Shown piece after piece: positions 14,630 through 28,861 of a stretch of DNA of 64,000 bases (positions within the stretch are counted from its first letter, which is position 1; every line of letters starts with the position of its first letter). Where the stretch lies: the NCBI RefSeq assembly GCF_026151205.1, contig NC_087083.1, positions 6,984,460-7,048,459 of the forward strand, in the 5' to 3' direction. Both the position numbers and the translations under genes were made by a program. Under the pieces are notes generated by a model. It searched no databases, had not been told where the DNA came from, and saw only the letters and a list, made by a program, of their open reading frames with translations. Origin of the DNA: Bolinopsis microptera (lineage: Eukaryota > Ctenophora > Tentaculata > Lobata > Bolinopsidae).

Positions 14630-17600
14630 ATGGATTTTCCGTCAACATCTGAACAGTTTTTGAAAAGGATTATCGTTAGCGATGATGAGATTTGAAGATG
14701 TCAAAAGGACAAAGCGTTACAGAACTGAACCATTCGAAATTGATGGCCGTAAATAAAGATCCATTGCTACTGCATGTTGAAATCTTTCTAAGCTGATGAC
14801 TATAATCTTGAACTATGTGAAAGTGCTGCCAGTACGATAGACAAAACTTAAATCAATCAAGCTTTAACTAACAGAAAGACCAGATCAAACAGCATCAGAC
14901 AACTCGACTCTTCTAAAAAAAACACCCTGTTCATACCGAGATGAAAACACCTGGAGCGCTAGCGACATCGTGAAGAAGAAAAACTGCAAGATATCTACAA
15001 GTACCCGTCGATCAACATTAAAAAGACAGCTGTAAAAACCGTATTGAATATACATCATAGTTAGAATTTCATTAATCTCGATGTACCGAGAAATACTCCC
15101 CTGATTCCACCTCTTAGTGGCAGAAAAGGTGATTGAATTGATGTGGTAATCATCAGGAATGTGATACTAATGTTTGTGCAGCACATTCGAATAGGGACTA
15201 AAACAACTTCAGGAAGTGTAAACCGAGACCGAAAAAAGTTACATTGTCTTGTGCGGAATCAGAAAAAATGGTTCTTGCTCCGAGCAAGAAATTTAAAGAA
15301 ATCTAAATGTACAGCGTACTACACATGGTACATCACAACCTGACAGAAGCAAGGAGAGAGAGCAGGCTCAGCAGAAACTTGTGTCAAAGAAGAGGACATG
15401 ATCACTGCTCAGCCAACAAGTAGCATTATATAGAGACGGCAAGGATTTTCAGTGTAGATAAGATTAAGGTGTAACATCCAGTGTTTTTTATATCTATATA
15501 ATTACTTTTCATTTATATGGTGTGTATGGATCTTATTTATAGCTGTTGCCGTGTATTTGTTAATTTCGACCGATAACGAAGAAATTTAAATTTAGATTTT
15601 ATAAAAACTGCAACCGTGATTGTAACTCATTGTAATGTGAATAACTTGTGGAGCACTACATCGCGGAATAGCAATCGCGGAGCAAGGTCTCATCAAGTGC
15701 TAGGATAATGTATATGTAGTGTTTCCTTTTTCTAGGACGCCTTACCATATTTTACTTTTGTGTTGTGTGCTACGGTACAGCGTTTCATTTTTGAGAAATA
15801 GTGGTATGTTTAATTACAGATATCTATTTTTAACTAATTCTAATTTAATATTACAATATTATAAAACATATTAACCAGTGTACCAAAAGCTGGTCCCCAA
15901 ACAAACAGAAAATGGTACAAACAATCAGGGACAAAAGAAAATCGCGATTAGTTTGTCAAAATCGCGGTAGCAAACAGACGACATAAAATTTTGTCGCAAA
16001 GAAGGGAAAAAAATCGCGATCCCGCACATGTCCCCTTCGATTTCCTCCTTTTGTCCTGCAAAAATCTATTCGATAATCTTGAGATCTCTCATCTACGCAT
16101 ATCCGACTTCATACAAGTTTCATCTGGTGACACGCTCCCCAAGCCTTAGCTTTCTCACTTCGAAGTCCTTCTCCGAACTCTTCATTCTACTACCCAAATA
16201 TACAAAGTCCAGTCGACTTTCTCATGTTCTATTCCACTCCCAAGCCACCAAGTCCGGGTTATCATCATCTCTTATGTTTGATTCCCATTATTAGTTTTCC
16301 CCCGTTGAGGTGGAGTCAACTGAGTTGCCGCCAGTTCCCCAGACACCAGAGAAATTCTTGTGCCTTCCGCAACACTATCTGTTATAAATAAAAAAAAAAA
16401 GGTCGTCACACAGTCCGCATCAGTGACCTTGACAGCCGGATAGCGACGCTTCTTCTAGTGAAGAGTAAACCCAAAGACCCTACCCTCTAGGACAACCTTA
16501 TAATGTAGTCAATTACGATATGAATAGGTAATGCGCCAAAGTGTCTCCCTGCATCACTCCTGCAAGAATGAGAAGCTATCACCTCAGAAACCATCATTGG
16601 TAATCACCGAGCAAAATGTATCTGCATACATTCTTTTATCAGCCTACAATCTCCTGGGAATTCCTATGCCAGGAGTATCTTCATGAGGAGTCTTCCCACG
16701 GTTACTCTGCCGAATGCCTTCGTGAAATCAATGAAGAGCATTGACCGCGTCAATCTTTATCCTTCCCGGCTCCCTCGAATACCCTTACTCAGGCCAAGAA
16801 TATGCTATTGTGACCTACTCTCTCTGAATCCGTTCTGATTGATCCTTAAGTAGATTCTTCCATGCAGGTTTGATCCTGTTCATAATCAACTTATTGAGAG
16901 TCTTTTACTCACTATAGATGTCATGCAATACCTCTTAGTTTTATCTACTTTGGTCAAATTCCCTGTTCTAAGGAACAGGCACGATGTTAATGAGCCTTTC
17001 CCATTGGTCATGACATCGCCATCAAGTAGGCATATTGCAGAAGTCAAGGATCAACATCATCAACCTCTACCCTCTTCAGTACTTCAGACAACTCCATCCA
17101 CTCTAAATGCCTTTCCATCTTTAATCGATTTCGTAAGCCTCCTCCAGTTTGGGTTGGTGAACTTATCCACACTGATGTTTGTGGTGGATGTAACGCTGTA
17201 TCCACTTCTTCGTTTGAGAACTACTGAGGTTGTCCAAGTACTTGGTAAAGTAGTCTTCCAGGCTCTCAATCTTCCCTCTCTACTACCTCCTTCTACAAGA
17301 CCACATGGCATCTTCTTTCTCCCACTGACTCCCATTTTGTTCCTTGCATCAATCGGCTGCGTTTTCAGCTTTTACATTATTTCTGTTTAAGCGCTCTCCT
17401 CTACAAAACGTAGCAATGCAGAAGAGTGTCTTTTCTCCTCGGCAACTGTCTGTCTGTTGTCTCAACAAGGATCAGATGGTAGTCTCATGGCAGCAAACAA
17501 TTTGCTTCTGGCTTCCTCTACTCCTTGGGGTCTTGGCAGATCGTCATACCGCTCTAAGGTTTATGTGGAAGATCTTCCTATTTGCATACTTCACAGGCTT

Positions 17601-18168
17601 CAATAAACTTTCCATACTTATGGTGACGTCATTAGTAGACCTAGATCTAGTGTCCTCACTCAAGAGTGCACTATCCTATTTTCTAACTTCAACTCATACT
17701 TGATCTGTAACTCTGATCATTTGAGACGACTGAAGACGTAACGATTTGACCCTGGTGACTAATGCACTTTCGAAGACTGATCTTTACAGTCACGCCGAGT
17801 ACTGCCCGCAGGTCATAGCCAGGAATTTAAAGAGTTGAATGGCTCTGAGTTCTTTATTGAGCTCCACCACTCTTCCGAACCATACATAGTCATCTGGCTC
17901 CTAGTTAGTACTCCCATCTGATAGGGAGTCACTGCTTACCAGGACTGTTCTGAAACGATGATTCGTCCGCCTCCAACTGTTTCATCTACCAAAAAAATCC
18001 AGATTCCAATGTTCACTCGGTAGCGGAAAATGCATCGTACACGTATACAGTTACAAAATTTTTTTCTAGCTTTTGCAACACTTTAATTGCTCTGTTGTCG
18101 GTATGTTATCTCACCTTGCTGTTACACCGACACTTCGGTGCTGTACGGAACGCCTTACCTATTGTAAA
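14630..18168. repeat. Array unit 5
   Basis: Length 3,539 bp. ORF1-like 14630-15474 (+), MITE 15926-16058, EN-RT remnant 16059-17980 (-). A run of 11 A at 16390-16400 interrupts the stretch just before the RT catalytic FADD codons. Confidence 0.9.
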
Positions 18169-21100
18169 ATGATTTTTCCGTCGAACATCTGAAACAGATT
18201 TGAAAAGAGTTATCGTTTAGCGAGAAAGAATTTTGAAGATGTCAAAAGGACAAAGCGTTACAGAACTGAACCATTCGATATTTGGATGGCCCGTAAATAA
18301 AGATCCCTTGGCTACTTGCAGTTGAGAATCTTTCTAAGCTGATTGACTAAGTAATCTTGAACTATGTGAAAGTGGCGGCCAGTACGAAAGACAAACTTCA
18401 ATCAGATCAGCTTAACTATCCATAAAAGACCAGATCAAACAGCATCAGGAGCAACTCGACTCTTCTAAAACACTGTTCCTACCGAATGAAAACAGCCTGA
18501 GCGCGAGCGACACGTGAAGAAGACTGCAAGATATCTACAAGTATCCGTCGATCACAGTAAAAGACAGCTGTAAAAACCGTAGTTGAATATGAGACATCAG
18601 TAGTTTATAATTTTCATATCTACGATGTACGGAGAATTAAACTCCCCTGATCCACACTTATGCAGAAGAGGTGATTGAATTGATTTTGGGAATCATCAGG
18701 ATGTGATCCTCAATTGGTGCCCAGCTACATTCGATAGGACGAAACAACTTCATGGCAGTGGTAAACCGAGACCGATAAAGTGACATTGGCTTGTGCGTAA
18801 TCAGTAAAAATGTTCATGCTCGAGCAAGAAATTTAAAGAAAACTAAAAGTACAGCGTATACACATGTACATCACACCTGACAGAAGCAAGGAGGATAGAG
18901 CAGCTACATCAGAAACTGTTTGTCAAAGTAGAGAAATGACACTGCTCAGCCTACAAAGAATCATATATTAGAGACGGCAAGATTTTCAGTGAATAAGATT
19001 AAGGATGTAACGCCAGTGATTTTTATATCTATATAATTACTTTTGATTTAAATGTGTGTATGGATCAATATTTAGCTGATGCGTGTTTTTGTTAATATTC
19101 GACCGATAACTGAAGAAATTTTAATTTAAGTTATTAAAACTGCAACCGTGATTTTAAACCAGTATGGTGATAACTTGTGGAGCACACATCGCTGAATAGC
19201 AATCGCGGAGCAGGTCCATCAAGGCAAAGTTATAATGTAATGTAGGGTTTTCTTTTTCTGATGACGCCTAAACCAGTAGTTTTACTTTTTGTTTGTGTCA
19301 CGGTACAGCGTTTCATTTTTTTGGAAATCGTTGTAATGTTCATTAACAGATATCTATATTTATCTAATTCTAATGAAATAATTTCAATATTAGTAAACAT
19401 TTTAAACCAGTGTACCAATGCTGGTCCCAAACTAACCAGAAAATGGTACAAACAATCAGGGACAAAAGAAAATCGCGAATATTTTTGGTCCAAAACGCGA
19501 AATAGCCACACAGACGACATAAAAATAGTCGCAAAGAATGGGAAAAAACGTGCGATCCCCCTACTAGCCTCGATATTCCAATTGTCCCTGCAAACAAATC
19601 TAATCGTAACTTGAATCTCTACGCATATCCGACTTCCATACAAGTTTCATCTGAGATGAACACCACCCCAAATGCCTAAGCTTTCCTACTTCGAATCCTT
19701 CTCCGACACTTCATTCTACTACCAAATATACAAAGTCATGCGAACTATCTCACTGTCTTTCCCACTCCCAGCAACCAGAGTCGTGGTATCATCATCATCT
19801 ATGTTGATTCCCATGTACTTAGTTTTCCCCCTCGTTGAGGTGGAGTCCAATGAGTGCCGCCAGTTTCCAGAACTCCAGAGGAAATCCTTGTGCCTCCGCA
19901 ACACTATCAGTTATTAAGAGCATAGTGTCACCAGCAACGTCCAGCAACAGTGGACCTTGACAGCCAGATAGCACAGCTTCTTTCAGGGGTTGAAGAGTAA
20001 ACACCAAAGTCCCTACCCTCTAGGGACAGACCTATAATGTAGTCAATTATCGATTAAGAAAAAGTAAGAGAGGCGCCAAAGTGTCTCCCTGCATCACTCC
20101 TGCTAGAATGATGAATGCTTCACCTCTACCACATTGGGCTAATCACAACGAGCAAAAGATCTGCAAACATTCTTGTATCAAGCCTACAATCTCCTTGGGA
20201 ATTACCATATGCCAGAGGATCTTCATGAGGAGTTCCACGTGTACGCTCCCGAATGCCTCTTGAAATCAATGAAGAGCATTAACACAGCGGTCAGATCTTT
20301 ATCCCGGGCTCCCCTCGAATACCCTTCTCAGGCCAAGAATAGACTAGTTGTTGAACTACTCTCTCTGAATCCGTTCTGATTGAATCCTTAAATGTCTTCC
20401 AAGGCAGGTTTGATCCTGTTCAGAATCTTCTTATTGGAGTCTTTACTCACTATAGATGTCAGTGCAAAACCATCTGTAGTTATCTACTTTTGTCAAATTC
20501 CCTTTCATTGGAACAGAACGTGATAAGGTGCTTCCATTGGTCAGGAACATCGCCATCAGTAGTGCTTTATTGCAGAAGTCAAGATCAAATCATCAACATC
20601 TAACCCTCTTCAGTACTCAGGGGCAACTCCAACCTCTCCAAATGCCTTCCATCTTTAATCGATTTCGTAGTCCTCCTCCAGATCTGTGTTGGGAACTTAT
20701 CCACACTGATGTTATTTGTGGTGGTGTACGGCTGTAGTACACTTCATCGTTTGGAACTACTGAAGTTGGTCCAAGTAGCTTGGGTTAAAGTAGTCTTTCC
20801 AGCTGCCTCTAATCAACCCTCTCTCCTACCTCCTTCTACAAGACCAATTGCTTCTCATTCCCCCACTGACTCCCATTTGTTCTTGCAACTATCGGCTGCG
20901 TTTTTCCCCAGCTTTACTTATTTTCTGTTTAAGCAGCCTCTTCTCTACAATACGGTTAGCATGCAGAAGAGTGTTTCTCCTCGTCAACTGTTCCTGTCTG
21001 TTGTCTTCACAAGGATCCAGATGGTAGGTCTCCTTGGCAGCAAACAAGTTGCTTCTCTGTGGCTTCCTCAACTCTTGGGTCGTCGGCAGATCGTCATACC

Positions 21101-21721
21101 GCTTCAGTTTATGTGGAAAGATGCATCCTATTTGCATACTTCCTGCTTCAATAAACTTTTCCATACTTTGTGGTGACGTCATTAGTAGACCTATATCTAG
21201 TTTGACCTCACACAAGAGTGCACTATACCTATTTCACTCAACTCCAGTACTTGATCTGTAACTCTATGATCATTTTGAGACGACTGGAAGTCGAAACTGT
21301 GACCCTTGTATGACTTATGCTCTTCGAAGAACTGAGCTATACAGTTGCGAGTACTGCCCGATGGTCAGAGCCAGAATTTAAAAAGTTGATTGGCTCTGTG
21401 TTCTTTATTGAGCTCCTCCACTTCTTTCCGTACCAGGGACATAGTCAATCTGGCTCCAATTAAACTCCATCAGAGAGGTGAGTCCACAGCTTACCAGGAC
21501 TGTTCGAAAATATGATTCGTCGCCCCTAACAGTTTTCATCACCATAAATAATCCAAGAATCCAAGTGTTCACTCCGTAGCGGAAATGCATCGTTACACGG
21601 TATACAGTATACAATATTTTATTCTAGCTTTGCAAACACTTAAATTGCTCTTTGTCGTAGTGTTATCTCAACTTTGCTGTTACACCGACACGTCTGAGCT
21701 GCACGCCTACCTTTTGTAAAA
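18169..21721. repeat. Array unit 6
   Basis: Length 3,553 bp. ORF1-like 18169-19010 (+), MITE 19457-19590, EN-RT remnant 19591-21530 (-). Confidence 0.9.
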
Positions 21722-24700
21722 ATGGATTTTTCCGTCGAACATCTGAACAGATTTTGGAAAAGGATAATCGTTAGCGATGTGGAAAGAAAATTAGAAGATG
21801 TCAAAAGGAAAAGCTTACCGAACTGAACCATTCAGATATAGATGGCCGTAAATAAAGATCCCCTTGGCTCTGCAGAGTATGAGAATCTTCTAACTGGATT
21901 GACTAGAAACTTGGAACTATGTGAAAAGTGCGGCCAGTACGAAGACAAACTAAATCAGATCAGCATAAAACTATCAGAAGACAAGATCAAACAGCAACAG
22001 GAGCGAACTCGCCCTCTACTAAACAACTGTCATACCGAGAGACAACAGCCTGGAGCGCGAGCGACAATCTGAAGAAGAACTGCAAGATATCTACAAGTAC
22101 TTTAAACTCCGTCGATCATCATATAAAGACATCAGTAAAAACGCAAGTTGAATATACATCAGTATTAGGGAATTTCATTATCAACGATGTACCGTAGAAT
22201 TACTCCCCTGATCCACACTTAATGCAGAGAGGTGATGAATTGATCTGGGAATCATCAGGATGTACCCTACAGTTGGGCATCAACATTCGATAGGGACTTG
22301 AACCACTTCAGGCAGAGGTAAACCGAAACCCGATAAAAGTGACATGGCTTTGCGGAATCAGTAAAATGGTTCTTGCTCGAGCAAAGAAATTAAAAGAAAT
22401 CTAAATGTACAGGTCGAACTACCATGGTACAACACACTGACAGAAGCAAGAGGATAGAGCAGCTCATCAGAAACTTGTTGACAAAGTAGAGGAAATGATT
22501 CACAGCTCAGCCAACAAAGTATCATTATATAGAGACGGCAAGATGTTTCAGTAGTAGATAAGATTAAGGTGTAGACCACCATTGTTTCTATAACTAAATA
22601 ATACTTTTGATTTAAATGTGTGTATGGATCTTATTTATAGCTGATGCGTGATTTTTTAATTACGACCGATAACGAAGAAATTTTAATTTAGAGTAATAAA
22701 ACTGCAACCTGATTGTAACTCAGGTATGTGATAACTTTGGAGCACACAATCGCTGATAGCAATCGCCGGAGCAGGTTCTCATTCATGGCAGTAAAATGTA
22801 AATGTAGGGATTTTCATTTTCAGAGGACGCCTACCAGTAGTTTTACTTTTTGTGTTGTGTGCTACGGTACAGCGTTTCATTTTTTGGAAAATAGTGGTAT
22901 TTCAATTAACAGAAATCAATATTTATCTAATTCAAATGTAATATTTCAATATTAGTAAACAATTAACCAGCGTACTCAAAAGCTGGTCCCCAAACAAACA
23001 AAATGTACAAACAATCAGGACAAAAGAAAATCGCGATTATTTTGGTCAAAAATCGCGTAGATCCAAACAGACGACATAAAAATTGTCCGCAAAGAATGGG
23101 AAAAATCGCGATCGCACCGCACATGCCTCGATTTCCATTTGTACCTGCAAACACACTATTCGTATCATTGATATCTCTACGCATAACCGCCTTCCATAAC
23201 AAGATTCAATCTGGTGACACGCTCCCCAATGCCTTAGCTTTCCTCACTTCGAAGTTCCTTCTCCGAACTCTTCATTCTACTACCAAATATACAAAGACAG
23301 CGACTTTTCTCATGATCTTCCCACTCCCAGCAACCAGAGTCGGGTTATCATCAGTCTCTATGTTGATTCCCATGTACTTAGTTTCCCCTCGTAGAGGTAG
23401 GGAGTCCAAACAGATTTGGCCGCAGTTCCAGACTCCTGAGGAAATCTTGTGCCTCCGCAACACAATACAGTTATACGAGCATGGTCCGTCAGCAAAGTCC
23501 CGCATCAGTGACCTTGACAGCCGAATAGCGACAGCTTCTTCTAGGGTGAAGATAAACCCAAAGTCCCTACCCTCTAGGGACACCCTTAAAATGTAGTCAT
23601 AACGATATGATAGAAGGCGTCACAAGAGTCTCCCAGATCACTCCTGCTAGAATGATGAATTGCTTCAACTTCAGACCCTCATTGGTAAATCACACTATCA
23701 AAATGTATCAGCATACATACTTAGATCAATCCTACCCTCTCCAATGTGAATCCCACTGCCAGGAGGATCAACATTAGTATCCACGGAGTCCTGCCGAAAG
23801 CCTTCTATAAATCAATGAAGAGCCAATAACCCGCGGACAGAACTTATTACCCTGGCCACCCTCGAATACCCTCTCAGGCCAAGAATAGTCTAGTAATTTT
23901 GACCTACTCTCTCTGAATCCGATTCTGACAGCTCCTTAAATGTCTTCCCTGGCAGGTTTGATCCTGTTCAGTATCATTCTTAATGAGAGTCTACTCACTA
24001 TAGATGCAGTGCAATACTCGTGTAGTAATCTACTATGGTCAAATTCCCTTTCTTTGGAACAGGCACGATGTTAAGGTGCTTCCATTGGTCAAACATCCGC
24101 CATCAAGTAGTGCTTTAATGGCAGAAGTCAAGGATCAAATCACAACATCTACCCACATCAATACTCAGGGGCAACTCCATCCTCTCCAAATGCCATTCCT
24201 TCTTTAAACGATTCGAAGCCTCCTCCAGATCGGGTGTAGGTGAACATAACCACACTGAGTATTTTGTGGAGATGTACGGCTGGTATTCCACTTCTTCGTT
24301 TTGGAAACCTACTGGAGGTTGTCCAATTAGCTTGGTAAAGTAGTCTTTCCAGCTTACTCAATCTACCCTCTCTACTAACCACCATCTACATAACCACATG
24401 TCTTCTCTTTCTCCCACTGACTCCCCATTTGTGCTTGCATCTATCGCAGCGATTTCAGCATTTACTTATTTTCTGTTTAAGCACTCTTCCTCTACCAATA
24501 CGGAAGCATGCAGAGAAGAGTGTTCCTTTCTCCTCGGCACTGTCCTGTCTGTTGTCTTCACAAGGAACCAGATGTAGGTCTCCTTGGAAGCAACAATTTG
24601 CTTCTGGCTTATTCTCTACTCTTGGGACCGTTGGCAGGATCGTCATACCGCTTTCTAAGGTTTATGTGGAAAATGCTTCCTATTTGCATACTTCACTGCT

Positions 24701-25286
24701 TCAATAAACCTTTCCATAGCTTAGTGGTGACGACATGTAGTAGGCCTAGAATCTAGTTTGTTTCCTCACTCAGAGTGCACTATACATATTACAAACTTCT
24801 ACTCCCATAACTTGAAACAGTAACCTCTTGATCAGTTTTTGAGACGACCTGAAGTCGTAACGTGTGACCCGTGGTGGACTTATGCACTTTCGAAGAATTA
24901 GCTTTACAAGTTTTGCGAGTACTGCCCGATGGTCAGAGCCCCAGGGAATTTAAAAGAGTAGAATGCTCGTTGTCTTTAATTGAGCTCCTCAACTTCTTCC
25001 GTACCAGGACATAGTCAAACTGCTCCTCGTATATTACACCATCTGAGAGTGATCACTTGCTTACCAGGACTGTTCTGAAAACGATGATCGTCGCCTCAAA
25101 CAGAATCATCTACCATAATATCCAAGATTCCAAGTGTTCACTCGGTAGGCGGAAAAATGCATCGTACACGTCTACATTTACAATATTTTATCTAGCATTG
25201 CAACACTTTAATAGCTCTGTTGTCGGTAGTGTTATCACAACTTGCTGTTACACCGACTCGTCGTGCTGTACGCTTACATTTGTAAA
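21722..25286. repeat. Array unit 7
   Basis: Length 3,565 bp. ORF1-like 21722-22574 (+), MITE 23016-23147, EN-RT remnant 23148-25095 (-). The ORF1 stop reads TAG (22572-22574) where other units have TAA. A 197-codon chance frame at 23003-23596 runs across the MITE into the antisense of the RT. Confidence 0.9.
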
Positions 25287-28200
25287 ATGGGATTATCCGT
25301 CGAACCTCTGAAACAGATTGAAAAGAGAGTTAATCGTTAGCGATGAATGAGATTTTGAAAGATGTCAAAAGGACAAAGCGTTACAGAACTGACCATTCGA
25401 TATTGATGGCCGTAAATAAAGATCCCATTGGCTATGCAGTTGAGAATCATTCTAAGCTGTTGACTAGTAATCTTGAACAATGAAAAGGCGGCCAGTACGA
25501 TAGACAAACATAAAACAGATCAGCTTAACTATCAGAAAAAAAAAAGAAAAACCCCCAGAAATCAAACAGCATCAGGAGCAACTCGACTCTTCTAAACAAC
25601 TGTTCATAAACCGAGATGAAACAGCTGGATCGCGAGCGACATCGTGAAGAAGAACTGCAAAGATATCTAAATACTCCGTCGTACAACAGTATAAAGACAG
25701 CTGAAAAAACCGTAGTTGAATATGACATCATAGTTTAGAATTTCCATTATCTACGATTTACCGAGAATACTCCCCTTGATCCACCACTTAGTGAGCAGAA
25801 GAGGTGATTGAATTGATTTGGGAATCATCAGGAGTGATCCTAAAGTTGTGGCAGCACTTCGATAGGGACTAAAACCACTACAGGCAGTGGTAAACCGAGA
25901 CCGATAAAAGTGACATTGTGGCTTGTGCGAATCAGTAAAAATGGTTCTTGCTCGAGCAAGAAATTTAAAGAACTCTAAATGTACAGCGTACTACACATTG
26001 TACATCACACCTGAAGAAGCAAGGAGGAGAGAGCAGCTCATCAGAAACTTGTTGTCAAAGTAGAGAAAATGAAATCACTGCCAGCCAACAAAGTATCATT
26101 ATATAAGAGACGGCAAGATTTTTCAGTTCATATAAGATTAAGGTGTAACTCCAGTGTATTTTTTATATCTATATATTACATTTGATTTAAATGTGTGTAT
26201 GGATCTTATTTATAGCTGATGCGTGGTATTTGTTAATTTCGACGAAAACGAAGAATTATAATAAGAGTAATAAAACCTGCAACCCGTGGATTGTAAATCA
26301 GGTATGTGAAACTTGTGGAGCACACATCGCTGAATAGCAATCGCGGACAGGTCTCATCAAGGCTATGTAAATGTATAGTAGTGGTTTTCTTTTCTGAGGA
26401 CTCCTATACCAGAGTTTTACATTTATGTGTTGTGTGCTACGGTACCGCGTTTCATCTTTTGGAATAGTGGTATGTTCTATTACAGATATCTATAATTTAT
26501 CTATTCTAATGTAATATTTCAATATTATAAACATTTAATAACTCATGTACCAAAAGCAGGTCCCCAAACAAACAGAAAATGTACAAACAATCAGAGGACA
26601 AAAGAAAATCGCGATTAATTTGGTCAAAAAACGCGGTAGAGCCAAACAAAGACATAAAATTTGTTCGCAAGAATGGTAAAAATCGCGATCCCGCACATGC
26701 CTCGATTTCCTTTTGTCCCAGCAAACAATCTAATCGTATCTTGAGATCTCCTACGCATATCCGACTTCCATACAAGTTTCATCTGGTGACACGCTCCCAA
26801 GCCTTAGCTTTCACCTCACTTCGAAGTCCCTTCTCCGAACTCTTCATCTAACAACCCCAAAATACAAAGTCATATCGACTTTCACAATGTTCTTTCCAAC
26901 TCCCAGCAACCAGAGTCGTTATCAACATCTCTTATGTTGATTCCCATGTACTTAGTTTTCCCTCGTTTGAGGTGGATCCAACTGATAGGCCGCCAGTTCC
27001 AGACTCCTGAGGAAATCTAGCCCTGCAACACTATCTGTTATAAATCAAGGTCTGTCAGCAAAGTCCGCATCAGTGCCTTGACAGCCGGATAGCGACAGCT
27101 TTCTTCTAGGGTGGAAGAGTAAACCCAAAGTCCCTATCCCACCTAGGGACAACCTTAAAATGTATCAATAACGATTATGAATAGTAAGCGCCAAAGTGTC
27201 TCCCTGCATCACTCCTGCTAGAATGAGGAATGCTTCACTCAAGACATCATTTGTAATCACAACGACATATGTATCTGCATACATTCTTTGTATCCAAGCC
27301 TACAATCTCCTTGGGAATCCATATGAGCCAGGAGGATCTCTTCATGAGGATCCAGCGGTGTAACGCAGCCGATGCCTTCTTGAAATCAAATGAAGAGCAT
27401 TACCTGCGGTCAGAATCTTTATCCGGGCTCCTCGAAAAACCCATCCTCAGGGCCAAGAATTATGACTAGTTGTTGACCTACTCTCTCTGAATCCGTTCTG
27501 ATTGATCCTTAATATGTCATCCATGGCAGTTTTTGATCTGTTCAATATCACTAATTGATAGTCTTACTCACATAGAATGTCAGTGCAATACCTCTGTAGT
27601 TATCTACTTGTCAAAATCCCTTCTTTTGTAACAGCCACGATGTTAAGGTGCTATCCATTGGTCAGAACATCGCCATCAAGTAGTGCTTTATAGCTGAAGT
27701 CAAGGATCAAATCATCCAACATCAACCCTCATTCAGTAACTTCAGTGGCAACTCTCCATCCTCTCCAAATGCCTTTTCATCTTAATCGATTTCGTAGCCT
27801 CCTCCAGTTCGGTGTTGTGAACTTATCCACACTGATGTTTGTGGTGGATTACGGCTGTATGTCCACTTCATCTTCGATAGGACTAAACCGGAGGTTGTCC
27901 AAGTAGCTTGTAAAGTAATCTTCCAGGCTCTCAATCTAACCCTCACTACTACCTCCTTCTAAAGACCACATGTACCTTCTTTCTCCTCCACTGACTCCCC
28001 ATTTGTTTCTTGAGCATCTACGGCTGCGTTTTCAGCTTTACTTATTTTCTGTTTAAGCAGCTCTCCACTACAATACGGTAGCATGCAGAGAGAGTTGTCT
28101 ATCTCCTCGGCAACTGTCTGTCTGTTGACTCAACAAGGAACCAATGGTAGGTCTCCTTGAGCAGCAAACAATTTTTGTTCGGCTTCTCTACTCCTTGGGT

Positions 28201-28861
28201 CGATGGCAGGATCGTCATAACCGCTTCTAAGTTTATGAGGAAGTATGCTTCCGATAGCATACTTCACTGCTTCAATAAACTATTCCATACTTGTGGTGAC
28301 GTCATTAGTAGGACCTAGATCTAGTTGTTCCTCACTCAAGAGTGCAACTTATACCTATTTCTAACTTTCAACTCCATACAAGATCAGTAACTCATGATCA
28401 GTTATTTTTGAGACACTGAAGTCGTAACGTGTACCCGTTGTGGACTATGCTCTTTTACGAAGACTGATCTTTACAGTTTTCGAGTACTGCCCGATGCTCA
28501 GAGCCCAGGGAATATACGAGTTTGAGATGGCTCGGTGTACCTTTATTGAGCTCCTCCACTTTCTCCTACCAGGACATAGTCACTTCTGGCTCCTAGTTAG
28601 TACTCCACCAAGAGGTGAGTCCCACTGCTTACCAGGACTGTTCAGAAAACAAATTCGTCGCTCTAACTGTTTTTTCATCTACCCATAATATCCAAGTTTC
28701 CAAGTGTTCCTCTCGGTACGGAAAATGCATCGTACACGTATACAGTTACAATATTTTATTCTAGCTTTTGCAACACTTTAATATTGCTCTGTTGTCGTAG
28801 GTTATCTCAACTTGCTGTTACAAACCGACACTTCGTGCTGAAACGCCTACCTTTAGTAAAA
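25287..28861. repeat. Array unit 8
   Basis: Length 3,575 bp. ORF1-like 25287-26148 (+), MITE 26592-26721, EN-RT remnant 26722-28670 (-). It has a 10-A run at 25536-25545 followed by a C run, within ORF1. Confidence 0.9.

Noticed and set aside
23003-23596. 197-codon ORF, the longest open frame in the array
   Set aside because: It runs across the hAT MITE and then antisense to the RT remnant. It is not open in other units and has no protein-like features.
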